A stretch of DNA of 38,764 nt from Acanthaster planci (GCF_001949145.1 NW_019091620.1:752274-791037), one strand, 5' to 3'. Positions 20,729-32,390 are shown, counted from the first letter of the stretch. The notes: generated from the sequence alone by a model not told the origin. Program-made: numbers and translations.

Positions 20729-21072
20729 ATGCGCGGTTCGCAATATCACTTTGAACTGTGGCGCCAGTGTTGTTCAACAAGGATCCAACTTTCAGCGGGG
20801 ACCAAACAACCATGAGCATCCAGGAAGGCCAGGAGATGATGTGATCGCCAGTTTGATCGTCGATGTCAAGACCATGGCTGCAGAGGACGTCTTCAGCCCA
20901 GCCCCTGCAGTCGTTATTGAGACACTCACTCAAGTAGTCGGTGATCAACCCCTACCAGGTCTGCTGAAGCCTGACCTGTTGTCCCGCCAGGCAAACCGGA
21001 AGAGACAGTGTATGAGGTTGAAAGATCCTGCAGATCTGGAGTTCGAAGTCAATGAGAACTTTCCTCCAGATG
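20729..21072 (+). CDS. Best-preserved exon: FLYWCH end and linker of the MULE-type gene
   Basis: Bounded by TTTGTGCAG/ATGCGC and CCAGATG/GTAATT. The reading frame is open for 114 codons, starting CAVRNITLNCGASVVQQG, with the FLYWCH Cys and His (HEHPG) ligands. It then runs through a helical linker rich in Asp/Glu and ends FEVNENFPPDG. It joins in phase to both neighbours. This is an internal exon of the gene above, listed separately because it is intact. Confidence 0.7.
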
Positions 21073-21894
21073 GTAATTCACACTTTAAGTTATCTTATGT
21101 TATGCCTTCGTGTTGCAAGCAATGGTAACAGTTTGGAAAGACAGTTTTTTAACAGTTCCAAGATGGAGAGACATCAGACATGGCAATCAACGACATCTCC
21201 TCTTTGCCACGGCTCATCAGCTGAGGGTCCTAGCAGCAGCCACAAGATGGCATGTCGATGGCACGTTCAAGGTGGTTAAGAAGCCATTCACTCAGTTGTT
21301 TTCAATACATGCTTTTGTCAAGTGTTATGGCAACATCAAACAGGTACCTGTGCTTCATTCTGATGAGTTCGAGGAGGAAGAAGGACTACAAGAAAGTCTT
21401 TGAGGCTGTACGGGAGTATGTGGAAGATGAGGATGGGGTAAGAATACTGCGAAGTTTACTCAAAAAGTGCAGGATGTTTGCCACCTGAATAACATTTTTA
21501 TCCAGGTGTTGGAATACAGCAATCTTTTTAATTAGTGCAGGGTGTACTTGAAATATTATGTCATGGACATGAAAACTTAATTGTTTGACTATTAGCTTTT
21601 CAACTTGCTGTTTTTGAAAATTTAAACTGCAGTGTGCAAAATTCAACACTTCTTGGCATATGCTGTGTCCGTACCTCCACTGCTTAGTTAATCTTTTCAT
21701 GAAATTGATTTTTTCCTTTTTAGAATATGCAGGTGTAACAGTGCCTACTTGATTTCGAAGAGGCCTGCTGGCGTGCACTATCCGAGGTGTTTCCTCACGT
21801 TACACTACACGGGTGTGTGTTTCAATGGAAGCAGGCAGTATGGCGACAGGTGCAGGCAACATGCCTCTAGGTAGAGGAGCAGTGAGAAGCTTAA

Positions 21895-22469
21895 CCACTT
21901 CCAGCTGGGGACTCCGGAATCGGAGACGTATGCTTTATATGCGTGGCCGGGGTCTCTGAACTCGGACAAAGGAAACAGGGCCCTTTAACGAAAGACCGTA
22001 CTCCGAACAAAGACCAGGCTGCTGACATTTTTCACTCACAAAAGTGGTGATAATCCATCCTTGTTTTGAAACCGTATACCAGGGTTTGGGACATTTACAG
22101 CGAGCGGATTACCACCGGGGACAAAGCGCTCCACCACCGCAGCGATGAGCCACACAGCACCGCTGCAAGCTAATCTGGCCCCTATTGAAAAGAGGTCAGC
22201 AGTGCACTGAGCCAGGTTGTGAACAAAAGAAAGTTACATAACACCGCACAATCTGGCCTCTTTTTACAAGGCTGCAGGCGTGGCTGAAATACTCGGGCAT
22301 CAATGAAGGTCACCTGTCAACTTAGAGTAGAGCCTAAAGATAACTTTGTGCGGCTATAAACGTCTGTTAAATGAAACAATGAATTTTTGAAGAATTTTGA
22401 AAAAAGGAAAAATGATGATAATGCCGGCCCAGCATCATCAACATTGAAAAATGCCCCGGCATGAGGTGG
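21895..22469. mobile_element. piggyBac-like MITE with TTAA duplication
   Basis: TTAA at 21,891-21,894 and 22,470-22,473 flanks a 575-bp unit. The left end CCACTTCCAGCTGGGG and the reverse complement of the right end CCACCTCATGCCGGGG match at 12 of 16 positions. There is no ORF. It lies in the intron after the 21,849 exon of the MULE-type gene. TTAA duplication plus C-rich termini fit piggyBac; Kolobok also uses TTAA. Confidence 0.75.
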
Positions 22470-23417
22470 TTAAGACAGCAAGTAACCTTGTAACTACAGT
22501 ATCAGCAATATTTATTCCCTTTTTACCCAGCTTTTCCTAATCTCACATCAATGACAGGTGTTTACTGGTGGAAAAGAGAGCTTCATAAAAAAAAAGCCTT
22601 GATCTTTTAAAAATTTGATATCCTTTTTTCAACAAGAAGCCCTACTATGAGTTAAGTTTATAACACAATGCAACATTTCATTGAATACATAGATACCGCG
22701 CACAATATGGGGCCGATGGGTATCCCCCCACATGTCCAATCCCTATACATACTCTAGACTATTGTTACCCAATATATCCCCCCTAGAAGTTTGTAAAGAA
22801 TTCCATGAGATTCCGATTAACAATGACCAACACAAAGGCGGGGGGGTGTTCTCTCGGCCCCATATCTTGCATCATATGAATACGTACGTGCAACTTTTGT
22901 GAAAGTATGTGATATTTTGTGTTAATACAGGTTTTTCAGTATGTGGAATTCACATGGATAGTGTCCACTATCTGGAGTCCTGCCAGCTGGACTGCATACT
23001 GGCAGACCATCAGGACAAACAATGATGTTGAAGGGTGGCGCCGTGCTCTCAATAATGCTGCTCGGACCACATAACTGGGGATATACAAGCCCAGCTTGTA
23101 TCTGTCCAGATTCGGCTGGTAAGCAAGAAAAAGCTGACCAAGCACCAGAAGAAAAAATATCAGCGGCTGCATGGTAGGCTTTTCCAGCTGTGGGATGAAC
23201 TGATGACCAGAAGCGGAGCCCAAGCCAAGTCCTCTGGGCCTGCAGTCACCTGTATGAGACACTCTTATCAGGGAAGTGAGTTGTTGAAAGTTGGACATAA
23301 TACATGTACATTTTGTTTGAGATTTCAAGTACATGCGTCAAATTGTAAATTTTGCCAACTCACTGGATACAGTATTCTCTAAAAGTAAACTTTGAAAGTC
23401 ACAAGTGTGTTTTGGGG

Positions 23418-23581
23418 GGAACGACTTGTCAATTTTTCCAACTTTTCAGGTACAATTGTTTATTTTAGTATCAATTTGTATTTCTTTGGCATCTTGTTTT
23501 TAGGAACGATTTGTAAATTTTCCCAACTTTTCAGGCACAGTCGTTTATTTTAGTATCAATTTGTATTTTTTTGGCATCTTA
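23418..23581. repeat. Tandem pair of diverged units, about 90 bp
   Basis: AACTTTTCAGGTACAATTGT and AACTTTTCAGGCACAGTCGT start matching segments that both continue through TTTATTTTAGTATCAATTTG and TTTGGCATCTT. The rest of 23,290-23,987 holds no recognised gene. Confidence 0.8.
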
Positions 23582-23987
23582 CCCACTTAAATTTAATTTC
23601 TTTGGCAGCTTAAAATCTCCTTGAATAGTGGAGCACTGTGAGCCTGTGATTTAAGTTTGGAAAATACACGTAATCCTGATACCATTATAAATTATGACTT
23701 ATATTTCAGTAGCACAGTTATTTGGCAAATTGTTGGAATTTAAACTTGGCCCTCTATGTTCTCCACACATTTAACAATTGCAAATATAACTGCAATTTTT
23801 TCTTTCAACTGAAACAGTGCTTATTTGGTTGTTGACAGTTTTTATTCCCGGTATTATTTGTTTCAACTCACTGTGCAATAAAGTGTTCTGTGAAGATGCA
23901 TGAAAAAAACATGAAGTCTGTTTTTATCCAGTTTTTACGGTATAATTTCTTATATTGATTTGGTAATTTCTGTCATAATTAGGCCTA

Positions 23988-24300
23988 TTAGTGGGCGGCT
24001 CAGCTCCAAAAAAGAGGTCGATTGTGCATTTTCCCTTAAAAGCATGAAACTCGTCATATGGTTAGAGTAACACAATACAGAGATTTTTAGTCCAGGGGCC
24101 AACGGAAATTTGCACCTCGTATGGTGGCCATCTTTGATTTCAAAATGGCTGCCATTGTGCATCTGATTTGTTGAATATTTCCATAACTAGTTGAGATATC
24201 GAGACAGTGGAAATGCCTATACCCATATTTTATGGGTCTAAGAAGCCAATGGTGGCATAAAAATGTTTGAAATTTGTAGCTGCCATCTTGAAATCCAAGA
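23988..24300 (+). repeat. Left long TIR of the CXC-gene element
   Basis: Ends at TCTTGAAATCCAAG, where similarity to the right arm stops abruptly on both sides. Confidence 0.85.
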
Positions 24301-24475
24301 TGGCCGCTATCCACAAGCTATTGTGCTCGATATATCCTTAACTACTAGAGATATTGAGACATAAACATAGCCCATAAACATAGCATGGCACAAAACATGG
24401 GGAGGAATGACCTGTCAAGAAGACAATATCACAAGCAGATGCTGAAAAAGCACAGCTAATCATCTCCTGGCTTTG

Positions 24476-27027
24476 CTAGTCTCTGTTGCATTCCCCATCA
24501 CAAGAGCATAGTGATGTGCATGGAAGTGCAGACTTCTTACACCTGCACCGACCAGTGCATCCTGTTGTGCATCCACACTGGATAAGTTCATTGCAGATCT
24601 TTGCGGCTTCTGGTAGTGTTGTCCAAATCGGTTTGAACTGACCTTCAGATGTCTTTTTCCAACCCCACTCACTTGGACATGGGAGCTGAGGTTGCGCTTG
24701 TAATACCTGTCCCCAGCATAAGGATCTTTGGTACACTGCATGTCTAACATGCTGCACCAGAGCATGGTATGTAGGCAGAGGTCTGCCTTTCTTTGCAAAC
24801 AGGTTTCCTTCGTGCTGCTTTAATGTCATTGCAGGTACTTGCGTGATCAAGCATCAGAATGATGAATCTTGCAATGGTGCTCATACTAGACTCCAGTATA
24901 TCTGTCTGTTGATGGTTGACTTCAGATAGTGCACTTGTCAGCTCTGGGAATGACTCCCATACAGCCCATGCAGTTCGCTTACCAGGCCCAGCAAATGCTG
25001 ACACAGTGTCACATCCTGTCACTGCATGAAACAAGGGGAGAACTTAACACTTCTCGGGGCTGAGAGCAGTAGCTATATCATGTGCAGAGATGAATCGCAA
25101 ACTCTTCCCTGTTCCGAAGACTAACCATATCTTCACAGAAAGTCTCTGAGTTGCTGTCACGGCAAGTACGACAACATCTGTATCAACGGTTCTAATGAGG
25201 ATCCTGTCATTCCCTCTCTGTGCCGCATCAGCTGCATGGAGGAACATGCGGCCATCTGCCTCTTCTTGCCTGCATGGAGCAAGTGATTCGAGGTGCATGC
25301 GTGGTGGAGCAATCAAAACCTCTATTTCCAGTGTGACTACTAACTCCTTGCTCTGGTTTTTAACTGATTTGATTATTTCAGTGGACAGGAAACTGAAAAG
25401 TTCTGTCTTGTTTCGTCGACACGAAGAAAATTCTGCCTCTGCCAGGGAACTGCAACTGAGGTACCCACACGTCGACGAACTCCCTTTCCACGCCTTTCTC
25501 GGGTCATGCTATTCAGACTTTCAGTCAGGTAGCGGTCCCACACCAGGTCAATTCGAGTTGCAGATTTGTACTGTGAGAGAACAAATGGGATGAATACCTC
25601 TTTAGCATATTTTCTGAAGGTCTTCGCTGTTCCAGGATTTAATATTTGAACAACTGCTGCCCCATCAAGTATTACGCGTGTAACCTCTGGAGCCTGTGTG
25701 CTTGGCGGTACCATTTCCTCAAAGCATTGCTGAAGATCACTCTTTGTTCCATTTCGAAGCTTGCCTGCCTGGGACAAGGATGGAGGGTAAGGCTGATTTT
25801 CATGACTGAAAAAATCATCAAGGTTTCCCTCCCACGTCTGACAAGCAATGTAAAGGCGGGAAAACAGTTGCACGTCATTCTTTAAAGAGGTTATTTTCTG
25901 TTTGTCTTTAGGTTGGGCTTTTGCCGATGAGCTGCTGAACAATGGCAACTTGTTGCAGGAGATGGCATCATTGAGAGGCTTTTTACGCTCGATGAGCCTT
26001 TCTTGCTCAAATGATCCCAAAGCCTCCTTTCCCACCTTCTGGACATTTTGCTGTGCAACTGTTGAGCTTGCTATCTCCTTTGTGTTGAGGACTAATATAT
26101 CAGAGGTTTTGGATTACCAAGCTCACTTGACGTCTTCTCCCGGGCCAGAGACTCTAGACCAATGTCTGGAACTGGTGATCCCTTTACACATGTCTGCATA
26201 GGTGGTACATTGGTGTTGTAATTTGGCAAATTACCTTGTTTCTTCGTGCCAGCTGCACCTCCAAGAATGATTCGACCACGATCAGTGCCATCATCTGGTT
26301 GTCTTGGATGCTGGAACAATGAGATGCCAGTTCCATGGAGTGAGTCTTTAGCTGTTGTTGAACCCAGATTAACATCGATATTGTCAACAGCAGATGTAGT
26401 AAACAAGTTTAGCTTCAGCTTTGGTGGACATACAACCTGTTCCAGTCTGTAGAGTTGGCACACACTATTTCCCATATCAGCAGAAATCTGAAGAACTCTG
26501 TCATACGCAATGCTGATACCAAGCTGGGAGAGCTTCTCCACCAATTCCCTCTTTCTGGTTTCTGCATGTACTTTCAACCCAACATAAATGGCCAGTGGGG
26601 TTTCCTGTCCCAAACTGTATCTCAAATCAGTAGGTTTGGCCTGCTTTTGGGCATGCTTGACTGCATTGAACTTGAGGAGCTGTGCCCAGCTCAGGGCAGC
26701 TGCGTATAGAAGGTTGGTAAGCCTGGTCCTTGATGCTAGAACCCTCCAGTATCATGTTGACTAAAGATATAAGTGAACTAGACACAGATTCCTCCTGACA
26801 TGTTGCACTAAATGAACCATCAAACAGATTTTAGAATTATCAAACAGATGTTTACGCACGACCTGAGCAGCCCGTGCAAGGTGCATTGCATCACTGTCGC
26901 TGTCCTGTTGACACATTTTTGCCAAGGCACATCCATCGTCCTCATCGAACACAAGCAAAACGTCTCTACCCTGTTTAGTTGCTCTCATGTCTGGAAAATG
27001 GGCAAGAATTCTCTGCTTGGATTTCAA
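24476..27027 (-). pseudogene. 'TGCDT/CXC' family protein, candidate transposase, several frame breaks
   Basis: Minus-strand segments in sequence. 27,027-26,761: RILAHFPDMRATKQGRDVLL. 26,625-26,092: RKRELVEKLSQLG, SAVDNIDVNLGSTTAKDSLHGTGISLF. 26,070-25,373: NVQKVGKEALGSF, NDVQLFSRLYIAC, ATRIDLVWDRYL. 25,316-25,044: CRQEEADGRMFLHAADAA, RTVDTDVVVLAV, WLVFGTGKSLRF. 25,034-24,744: FHAVTGCDTVSAFAGPGKRTAW. The last, about 24,590-24,476, has a CXC/tesmin-type Cys cluster CGCTTGCTGRCRCKK...CTSLCSCDGECNR. I remember this as a large unnamed family in cnidarians and other marine invertebrates, usually over 1,000 residues. Here a middle portion is absent near 26,080. The acidic EEAD, DTDV and GCD...G.GK.AW motifs resemble a PIN/XPG nuclease (inference). 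Function is unproven. Confidence 0.65.
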
Positions 27028-27274
27028 GATAGCAGCAACAATTTTCGAACATTTTTATGCCACCATTGGCTTCCTAGACCCATAAAATATGGGTATAGGT
27101 GTTTCAACTGTCTTGATATCTCAACTAGTTATGGAGATATTCAACAAAACAGATGCACAATGGCAGCCATGATTTTGAAATCTAAAAATCTTTGTATTGT
27201 GTTACTTTAACCACATGACGAGTTTCATGCTTTTAAGGGAAAGTGCACAATTGGTCAGCTAAGCCGCCCCACTA
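27021..27274 (-). repeat. Right long TIR of the CXC-gene element
   Basis: Reverse-complement partner of 23,988-24,300. The gene's first recognisable codons begin at its inner edge. Confidence 0.85.
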
Positions 27275-27807
27275 AATGGGGATACGAAAAAGGAAATGAG
27301 ACCACATAACTCATAAGCCATAATGTAATTGAAATTAGGATAGTATACGGTAGGTCCAACTCACTTCTTCTTTTCCTCCATGCTTAAAATCACACTGCGT
27401 CCATGTTGCATGGGTACATCATCAGTGGAGCAGAGGCTGTCGAGCGCTGCTCATTAATTTTATAGGCCTGATCTGGCAGCAGTTCCATACAAAACATACA
27501 ACATGCCAGCAAATACGGGGTTCATTAGCACCCTGTTAAGTCCACTTCCTCAAACTAACTAACATTTTGACCATAAGGAACCATTGCTCAATCCTGATGT
27601 AGGCCTAGTTTAGGTAAATTTTGACATTTAAGCAAGAAAACTTCAAATTTTAACGGCAGTTTGGCAAAAGTCAACCGCTCAGTCGAATGACACCGCAAGT
27701 ACAACACTTGATCGACAGCAACAATATTTTAAGAGGCATACATTTTGAAAGCTATCTGCGTGTACGGCATGCATGCTTGAAAAGTAACCTTGGTTGCAAC
27801 TCCTAAA

Positions 27808-27870
27808 TGGGACCGAGTTGATTTGGGACTGAGTTGACTCGGGACCGAGTTGGTTACAGACTGAGTTCAC
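27808..27870 (-). repeat. Iteron cluster C3, four inverted 16-bp units
   Basis: Units at 27,808, 27,823, 27,839 and 27,855 of the type TTGGGACCGAGTTGAC, the reverse complement of cluster C2 at 9493-9556 with the same 16-bp period. Confidence 0.88.
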
Positions 27871-30100
27871 CGCGAGCCCCCTAAAGACCCTATAGGGCCT
27901 AATACATGTACTATAGGGAGGCTAATAATTTTTTTAATTATTTTTTTAAGTGTATCAGCATTCTTCTAAACACCTCTTGTTTTTGTTATCAGCAAGGGCA
28001 GTCCTAGGAGAAATTTGGCATGACGACCTCATCGATTTTTTTTAATTATTGATTTTAGAATATTTAATTTTTCCCATAGACTTTGTACACAGATTTGAGG
28101 CACCATTTTTGTCACTTAGCAATCTCAGATCTTTATCAAAGTAACAATAAGGAACTACCTGAAGGCTAAAAAGATATTAAAATAAAGACGTTATGATGAT
28201 GTCATCATGTGATTTATTTTCGAATTTTGAATATTTAATTCTTCTTCATAGGTTTTGTACACATTTTTCTACCATGCAATATTATCGATCATAATGAGAG
28301 TACTCCTAAACTTCAGCGGAGGATTGCTATGAGAATGAAAGAGAAACCATGTGTTTTTTCATCTTTGTTTGGTTACAAATATATCCAAATATCAAATAGT
28401 ATTACGTCAATTTTCTAAAGTCAAAGACTAGTGCACTCAAAACATCTGAGTGACTTTGTATTGGGAGCATACGTAGTCCATCAAACCCATGGGGTTGTCA
28501 GAATAAATTCATCACACTGACGTCATCAGGGGTCACGTGACATGAGATAAAGTCATATACAAATCCTACAGAGAGAGACTCGTTTTCACCTTGTACTTTT
28601 ATCGATCTTATCAATGGCTCATGTGATAATTTTTACACAAATCAGAGGAAACTTTCCCTTACAAAATTGATAAAGCTGACATATGAAAAATTCCGAAAAA
28701 GCTCTGTGTTTGTCCACAAAGACATCTCCTTTCTGTTTTATTTTTGATGTTTTAAAATCATCATTTCTTGGCCAATAATATGGATTAAACACTACAAAAT
28801 ACGTGTACATTTGAGAACGGTAGTTCCATATAGGTTAGCTGCAGTTTTATTGCAGGGTTTTAAAGGGAAAATTTGCTTGAAAAGCAAGTGCAAACGGATG
28901 TTTTATCTGGTACTATCGCTGGGCAGCTTTCAAAATGCCATAACATGCAAACCATCAAAAAGGTGGAGTGCAGTAAGGCATAGGATGTAAAAGTTCCCGC
29001 ACTTTAAAGGGGACCTAATTTACATGTTCGGATTCTTCTAGGTAGATGACTGTAACATCATGCTCAATAACTGAATGGTTGATGTTATAAAAAGAGGACA
29101 GGGTTTTGAGTTTTGAGGGAAATTATGAGGGGAAACTGGGGGTATGATAACACATGACTCAAGATGGTTGAGTCAAATTCGCACACCTGGTTTATAAGTA
29201 GAAAAATCACCTTTTCTCACAGTTTACAATTTGAAATGTCCAAAAAACAGAGTCAAAGTTCAGACAGCGTGGTTTTGAGGAGAATGACCGGTTTTGCAAA
29301 GATTAAAATAAAAAAAACTTGGGGGGTCCTTAAATACACAATCCCCAATTTGCACATACAAATATTTACTCATCCAACTTTCTTGTCTTGAAACTCTTCA
29401 GTGAAATTGTGCACTGCCGTTAATTTACCGTTGATGATCGATTGTCACTTCGACGTTTTTCTTTTTGCAGCTAGGGCCTACATGTACGTGTTTGTGGGAA
29501 TTAAAAGCATTTCCAGGGAGCATTTGGGAAAAATGTCAACAGAGCATAAAGCTTTACTTTACAGACTTAAATAATTGAGGGCGTTACAAAAAATATGGAG
29601 CCAGAAACAGTCCTGTGCACCTTTTATTTTGAGATTCCCCATGGCGACGGCAGGCGCAGACTCAGTGGCACTGTATTTTATGACTTTTTTTAAAGAAATA
29701 CCCATAGAAAGAGTAAATTTTGAATAATATCCATAGAAATTACTCATATTGATGCTAATTATGATTTATTTGAAAGAAGAAAATTAATACCTCACTGTTC
29801 AAAGTAAAGTGAAAAAATTATAATCTAGGAGAATGAAGAAGAGAAATTCATGGAAAGTCAAGCTTTTACGGATAAAAGTGTTACTGCTGGGCGAATAGTG
29901 AGTTTGCCTACTTGATTAATCATGCAAGAACAATCATGATTAGTCAATTAATCACGAGAAGTTGCATCGCACGAATGTGGTGTGTTGTTAGTTTCAACAG
30001 TAACACACAGCCGCTGCACTGACGTAAGTATAATGTCTTCCAATCAACAGCGAATTCCATGGCTTTTGTTTTGTGTTGTGATTTTCTGTCTAAATGTTGT
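27871..30100. other. No recognised gene; diverged internal repeats
   Basis: AT-rich. 28,046-28,095 and 28,215-28,268 are similar (GAATATTTAATT...TTTTGTACACA), an old duplication. Short ORFs show no motifs. Palindromic TGATTAATCA-type sequence lies near 29,910-29,965. Confidence 0.5.
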
Positions 30101-30102
30101 TT

Positions 30103-31299
30103 CTAAAACAATGAATAGCGCAAACAGCATTTTACTCTATTAATTTCACAAGAGTATTGAGATTGCAATCGGGTAAATATTACTCGTACGGTTCGGCTTA
30201 AGCTCCATGATGTAAGCTTGAATGATAATAATGTTTTCCAATAAACGTTACCAAGTCCCATGCGCTGAGAGATGATTGCATTTGAAATGAAGTCAGACCG
30301 CTGGACGCCTAGTACATGTATGCAAAGCTGGCACTGCATATGGAAAGCCTGGAGACACTGTTGATCTTTTTTTCTCAGTGTCCAGATTTCGGCCCCATAG
30401 AGGAGGGCAGAAAGCACAGAAGCTCAATAGAACCTTAGCTTGACAGGGAGGCTGGCCTTGCTTCTCCAAAGATGGTGTAATTGGCCCATGATGTTGCTGG
30501 CGATGTCAATTCTGCGACATTGGTACCTCATAGACCTGAGGTGGTGTTAGTAGTGCTTCTGAGGTAGCAGAAGGACTCAACACGATCTAAAACATTGGGG
30601 ACAAGGGAAACTGGGCAGGTGAAGGTTCACTTAGGGATTGAACCTTGGTCTTAGCCCAAGAAGGTTTAAGGTCGATGTAACTAGCTTCCCGTTCAAAGGT
30701 TGCAAGATGTTTCCCCCCCCCCATCTATCTGGGTCGTCAATAAACAGCGCAGCGTCACCAGCATATAGGAGGTTGGTAAACCTATGGTTGCCTACATCAA
30801 TCCCTCGCAGTGATGCCTCGCACTTTGACACAATGGTTTCCATGGTGGAACAGAATAGAGTGGGGGCTAGCACACAACCCTACCGGACTCTTGAGGAAGT
30901 TGAGAAGGAGGGAGATAAGTGATTGCCTATCCTGACCTTGGCTTTGGTGTCAGAGTGCAGAGCTTTGATCAAATTCAAAATGGTATGTTGAATTCCCTTT
31001 GAGGAGAGGATATCCCAGAGCTGGTTTTTGTCAACAGATTTAAAGGCAGCCTTGATGTCTACGGAGGCGACATTAAGCGGGCGATTGTACTCATGATGGA
31101 GTTCAACTCGATGTCACGCATGAATATGCGTTAGAGGTGGAATGGCTGGGAGTGAAACCTGACTGCTGTGGTCTCGGCAGGGAAACAAGTAGTGGACGAA
31201 TTCTGGCTAGCAGAATAAGTGCAAACACCTTGCCAGGAATTGAAAGCAAAGTGATTGGGCGATAACTACTACAGGCTGTCCTTTATAGAGAGGTAGAAT
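30103..31299 (-). pseudogene. Non-LTR retrotransposon reverse transcriptase, truncated and decayed
   Basis: Reading the minus strand from 31,299, several frames give the RT domain in order: YRPITLLSIPGKVFALILLA, then PQQSGFTPSHSTSNA, VASVDIKAAFKSVDKNQLW (first catalytic Asp), VLAPTLFCSTMETI, and RFTNLLYAGDAALFIDD. The last is normally YADD, so one active-site Asp neighbour is changed to Gly. The C-terminal part at 30,417-30,103 has LLYGAEIWTLRKKDQQCLQAF and FISNAIISQRMGLG. No endonuclease domain is present; the copy is 5'-truncated at about 31,300, right where a pogo-like terminus begins. The family resembles LINEs common in marine invertebrates; clade not assigned. Confidence 0.8.
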
Positions 31300-31301
31300 T
31301 A

Positions 31302-31380
31302 CAGTAAACTCCGGCTATTAAAGTCGACTCTCTCGGGACTCAAAAACTTATGGCGATTTAACGCAAATGCCGACTTGTGT
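31302..31380 (+). repeat. pogo-like terminal sequence (candidate MITE end)
   Basis: TA followed by CAGTAAACTCCGGCTATTAA, close in style to pogo/Tigger termini. The 15-mer ACTCAAAAACTTATG at about 31,338-31,352 recurs at about 33,588-33,602. No inverted partner was found. Confidence 0.45.
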
Positions 31381-31765
31381 TGTAAGTCGTCATTTTGCCA
31401 GCTACACTTACACATGTATTGCCTATGTACATTATGATTCCTTGCACTAATTCAATGGCTTTGGTTTACGCTGGTTTTATTTATTTCTACCTCCATGGTC
31501 GATCCCACCAAATTCATTCTCAATTATTATCCTGCCAATTCAATAACTGATCATGTGCCCCAAAGGACAAAACAAGGATGGCAACCACTTGCATATCACA
31601 TCACGACTCAAGAGTGTAGTACGAAACATTTACATGTACGTGATACTAAATTACGGTACTGAAAACATACATTCATCCACACACCCGTATGCGAACTCGC
31701 CTCCAATTGCAAACCACGTGTAGGTCTGGCCAACAGAGGACAGCTTCATAATTGAATACAAGGGG

Positions 31766-32390
31766 GTGATCTACAAGCAATCATGTATAATGTATGGTAA
31801 CACGACTTTTGCTGAACGGGAGGCATTGGAGAGAGCTGTTAGAACAGCTGCTCGTATTGTTGGCAAAGATCTTCCTTCAGTATCTGAAATATATGCCATG
31901 AGATTAAAGAGAAAGACAAGTAGCATAAGACGTGATGACTATCATCCAGCAAATGAGTTTTTTGAGTTGAGGTCAGGAAAACGGTACAGAGTTATTAAAT
32001 GTAAGACAGAAAGGTTCAGGAGAAGTTTCTATCCAACTGCAGTAAAGGCACTGAATGGGATGGAATGATTTCAAGTAGTCGGTTGTTGTATGTCATGATT
32101 CCTCACTTTATTTATTTGTATACATGTATTTTATTTGTCTTCATATTTAGTGTCTTTATTCTGATATTTTTATGTAGAGGTTTTTAAGGAATATGTTAAT
32201 GGTGAACTGTAATTTGGTGGATCATTATCTATATATTTAGTGTGGTGGATGGTGATGTTGTGGTACGTGATACTTGATGTTCTTAATATGCTTTTTTACT
32301 GTATTTTTTAGCACGAGAGCCATTTCAATTTCTATTGTGTATCTACTATATGCAAATAGCAATAAATTAATCTAATCTAATAATCAGATT
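31766..32390 (+). pseudogene. 3' end of a second non-LTR retrotransposon
   Basis: The ORF 31,766-32,068 encodes YGNTTFAEREALERAVRTAA, IVGKDLPSVSEIY, HPANEFFELRSGKRYR and RFRRSFYPTAVKALNG, the conserved C-terminal tail seen after the RT domain in a LINE family widespread in fish and marine invertebrates. About 290 bp of 3' UTR follow, then AATAAA (32,361-32,366) and TCTAA repeats that probably mark the element's 3' end. All upstream ORF is missing, a typical 5' truncation. It lies on the opposite strand to the LINE at 30.1-31.3 kb, so it is a separate insertion. Confidence 0.7.

Larger units (their letters stand above)
18421..23290 (+). pseudogene. Multi-exon PHD-FLYWCH-MULE transposase-like gene, decayed
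   Basis: Exon 1 (18,421-18,562) and exon 2 (19,202-about 19,295) build a PHD-like finger: CIRCGDEI...CEGCNLWQHRHCPG, then FSWTCVTCAA. Acidic linkers follow in 19,563-19,677 and 19,946-20,035. A FLYWCH-like domain spans 20,317-20,549 and 20,729-21,072 (SFGYIYTLK, RCAVRNITLNCGASV, NNHEHPG). MULE-type catalytic segments are in 21,156-21,437 (TRWHVDGTFKVV, KDYKKVFEAVR), about 21,733-21,849 (LLDFEEACWRAL, HGCVFQWKQAVWRQV) and 22,931-about 23,290 (TIRTNNDVEGWRRAL). Splice phases fit exactly at 20,549/20,729 and 21,072/21,156. The first intron uses a GC donor. In-frame stops (18,519 region, 20,390s, 20,45x, the FLYWCH Trp position near 20,545, 21,736, 23,072) and frameshifts show it is dead. Similar genes occur in many marine invertebrates as unnamed proteins. 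It may derive from a Mutator-like transposon. Confidence 0.75.
23988..27274. mobile_element. Element with long TIRs (about 250-310 bp) carrying a CXC-domain gene
   Basis: The left arm 23,988-24,300 (starting TTAGTGGGCGGCTCAGCT) is matched by the reverse complement of 27,021-27,274 (TTAGTGGGGCGGCTTAGCTG) over almost its whole length. Shared blocks include CCCTTAAAAGCATGAAACTC and CCCATATTTTATGGGTCTA. The left arm has an extra stretch of about 50 bp. Between the arms lies one minus-strand gene. This is the architecture of a cut-and-paste DNA transposon. Target duplication could not be fixed by eye, since bases just outside the TIR tips do not match clearly. Confidence 0.8.
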
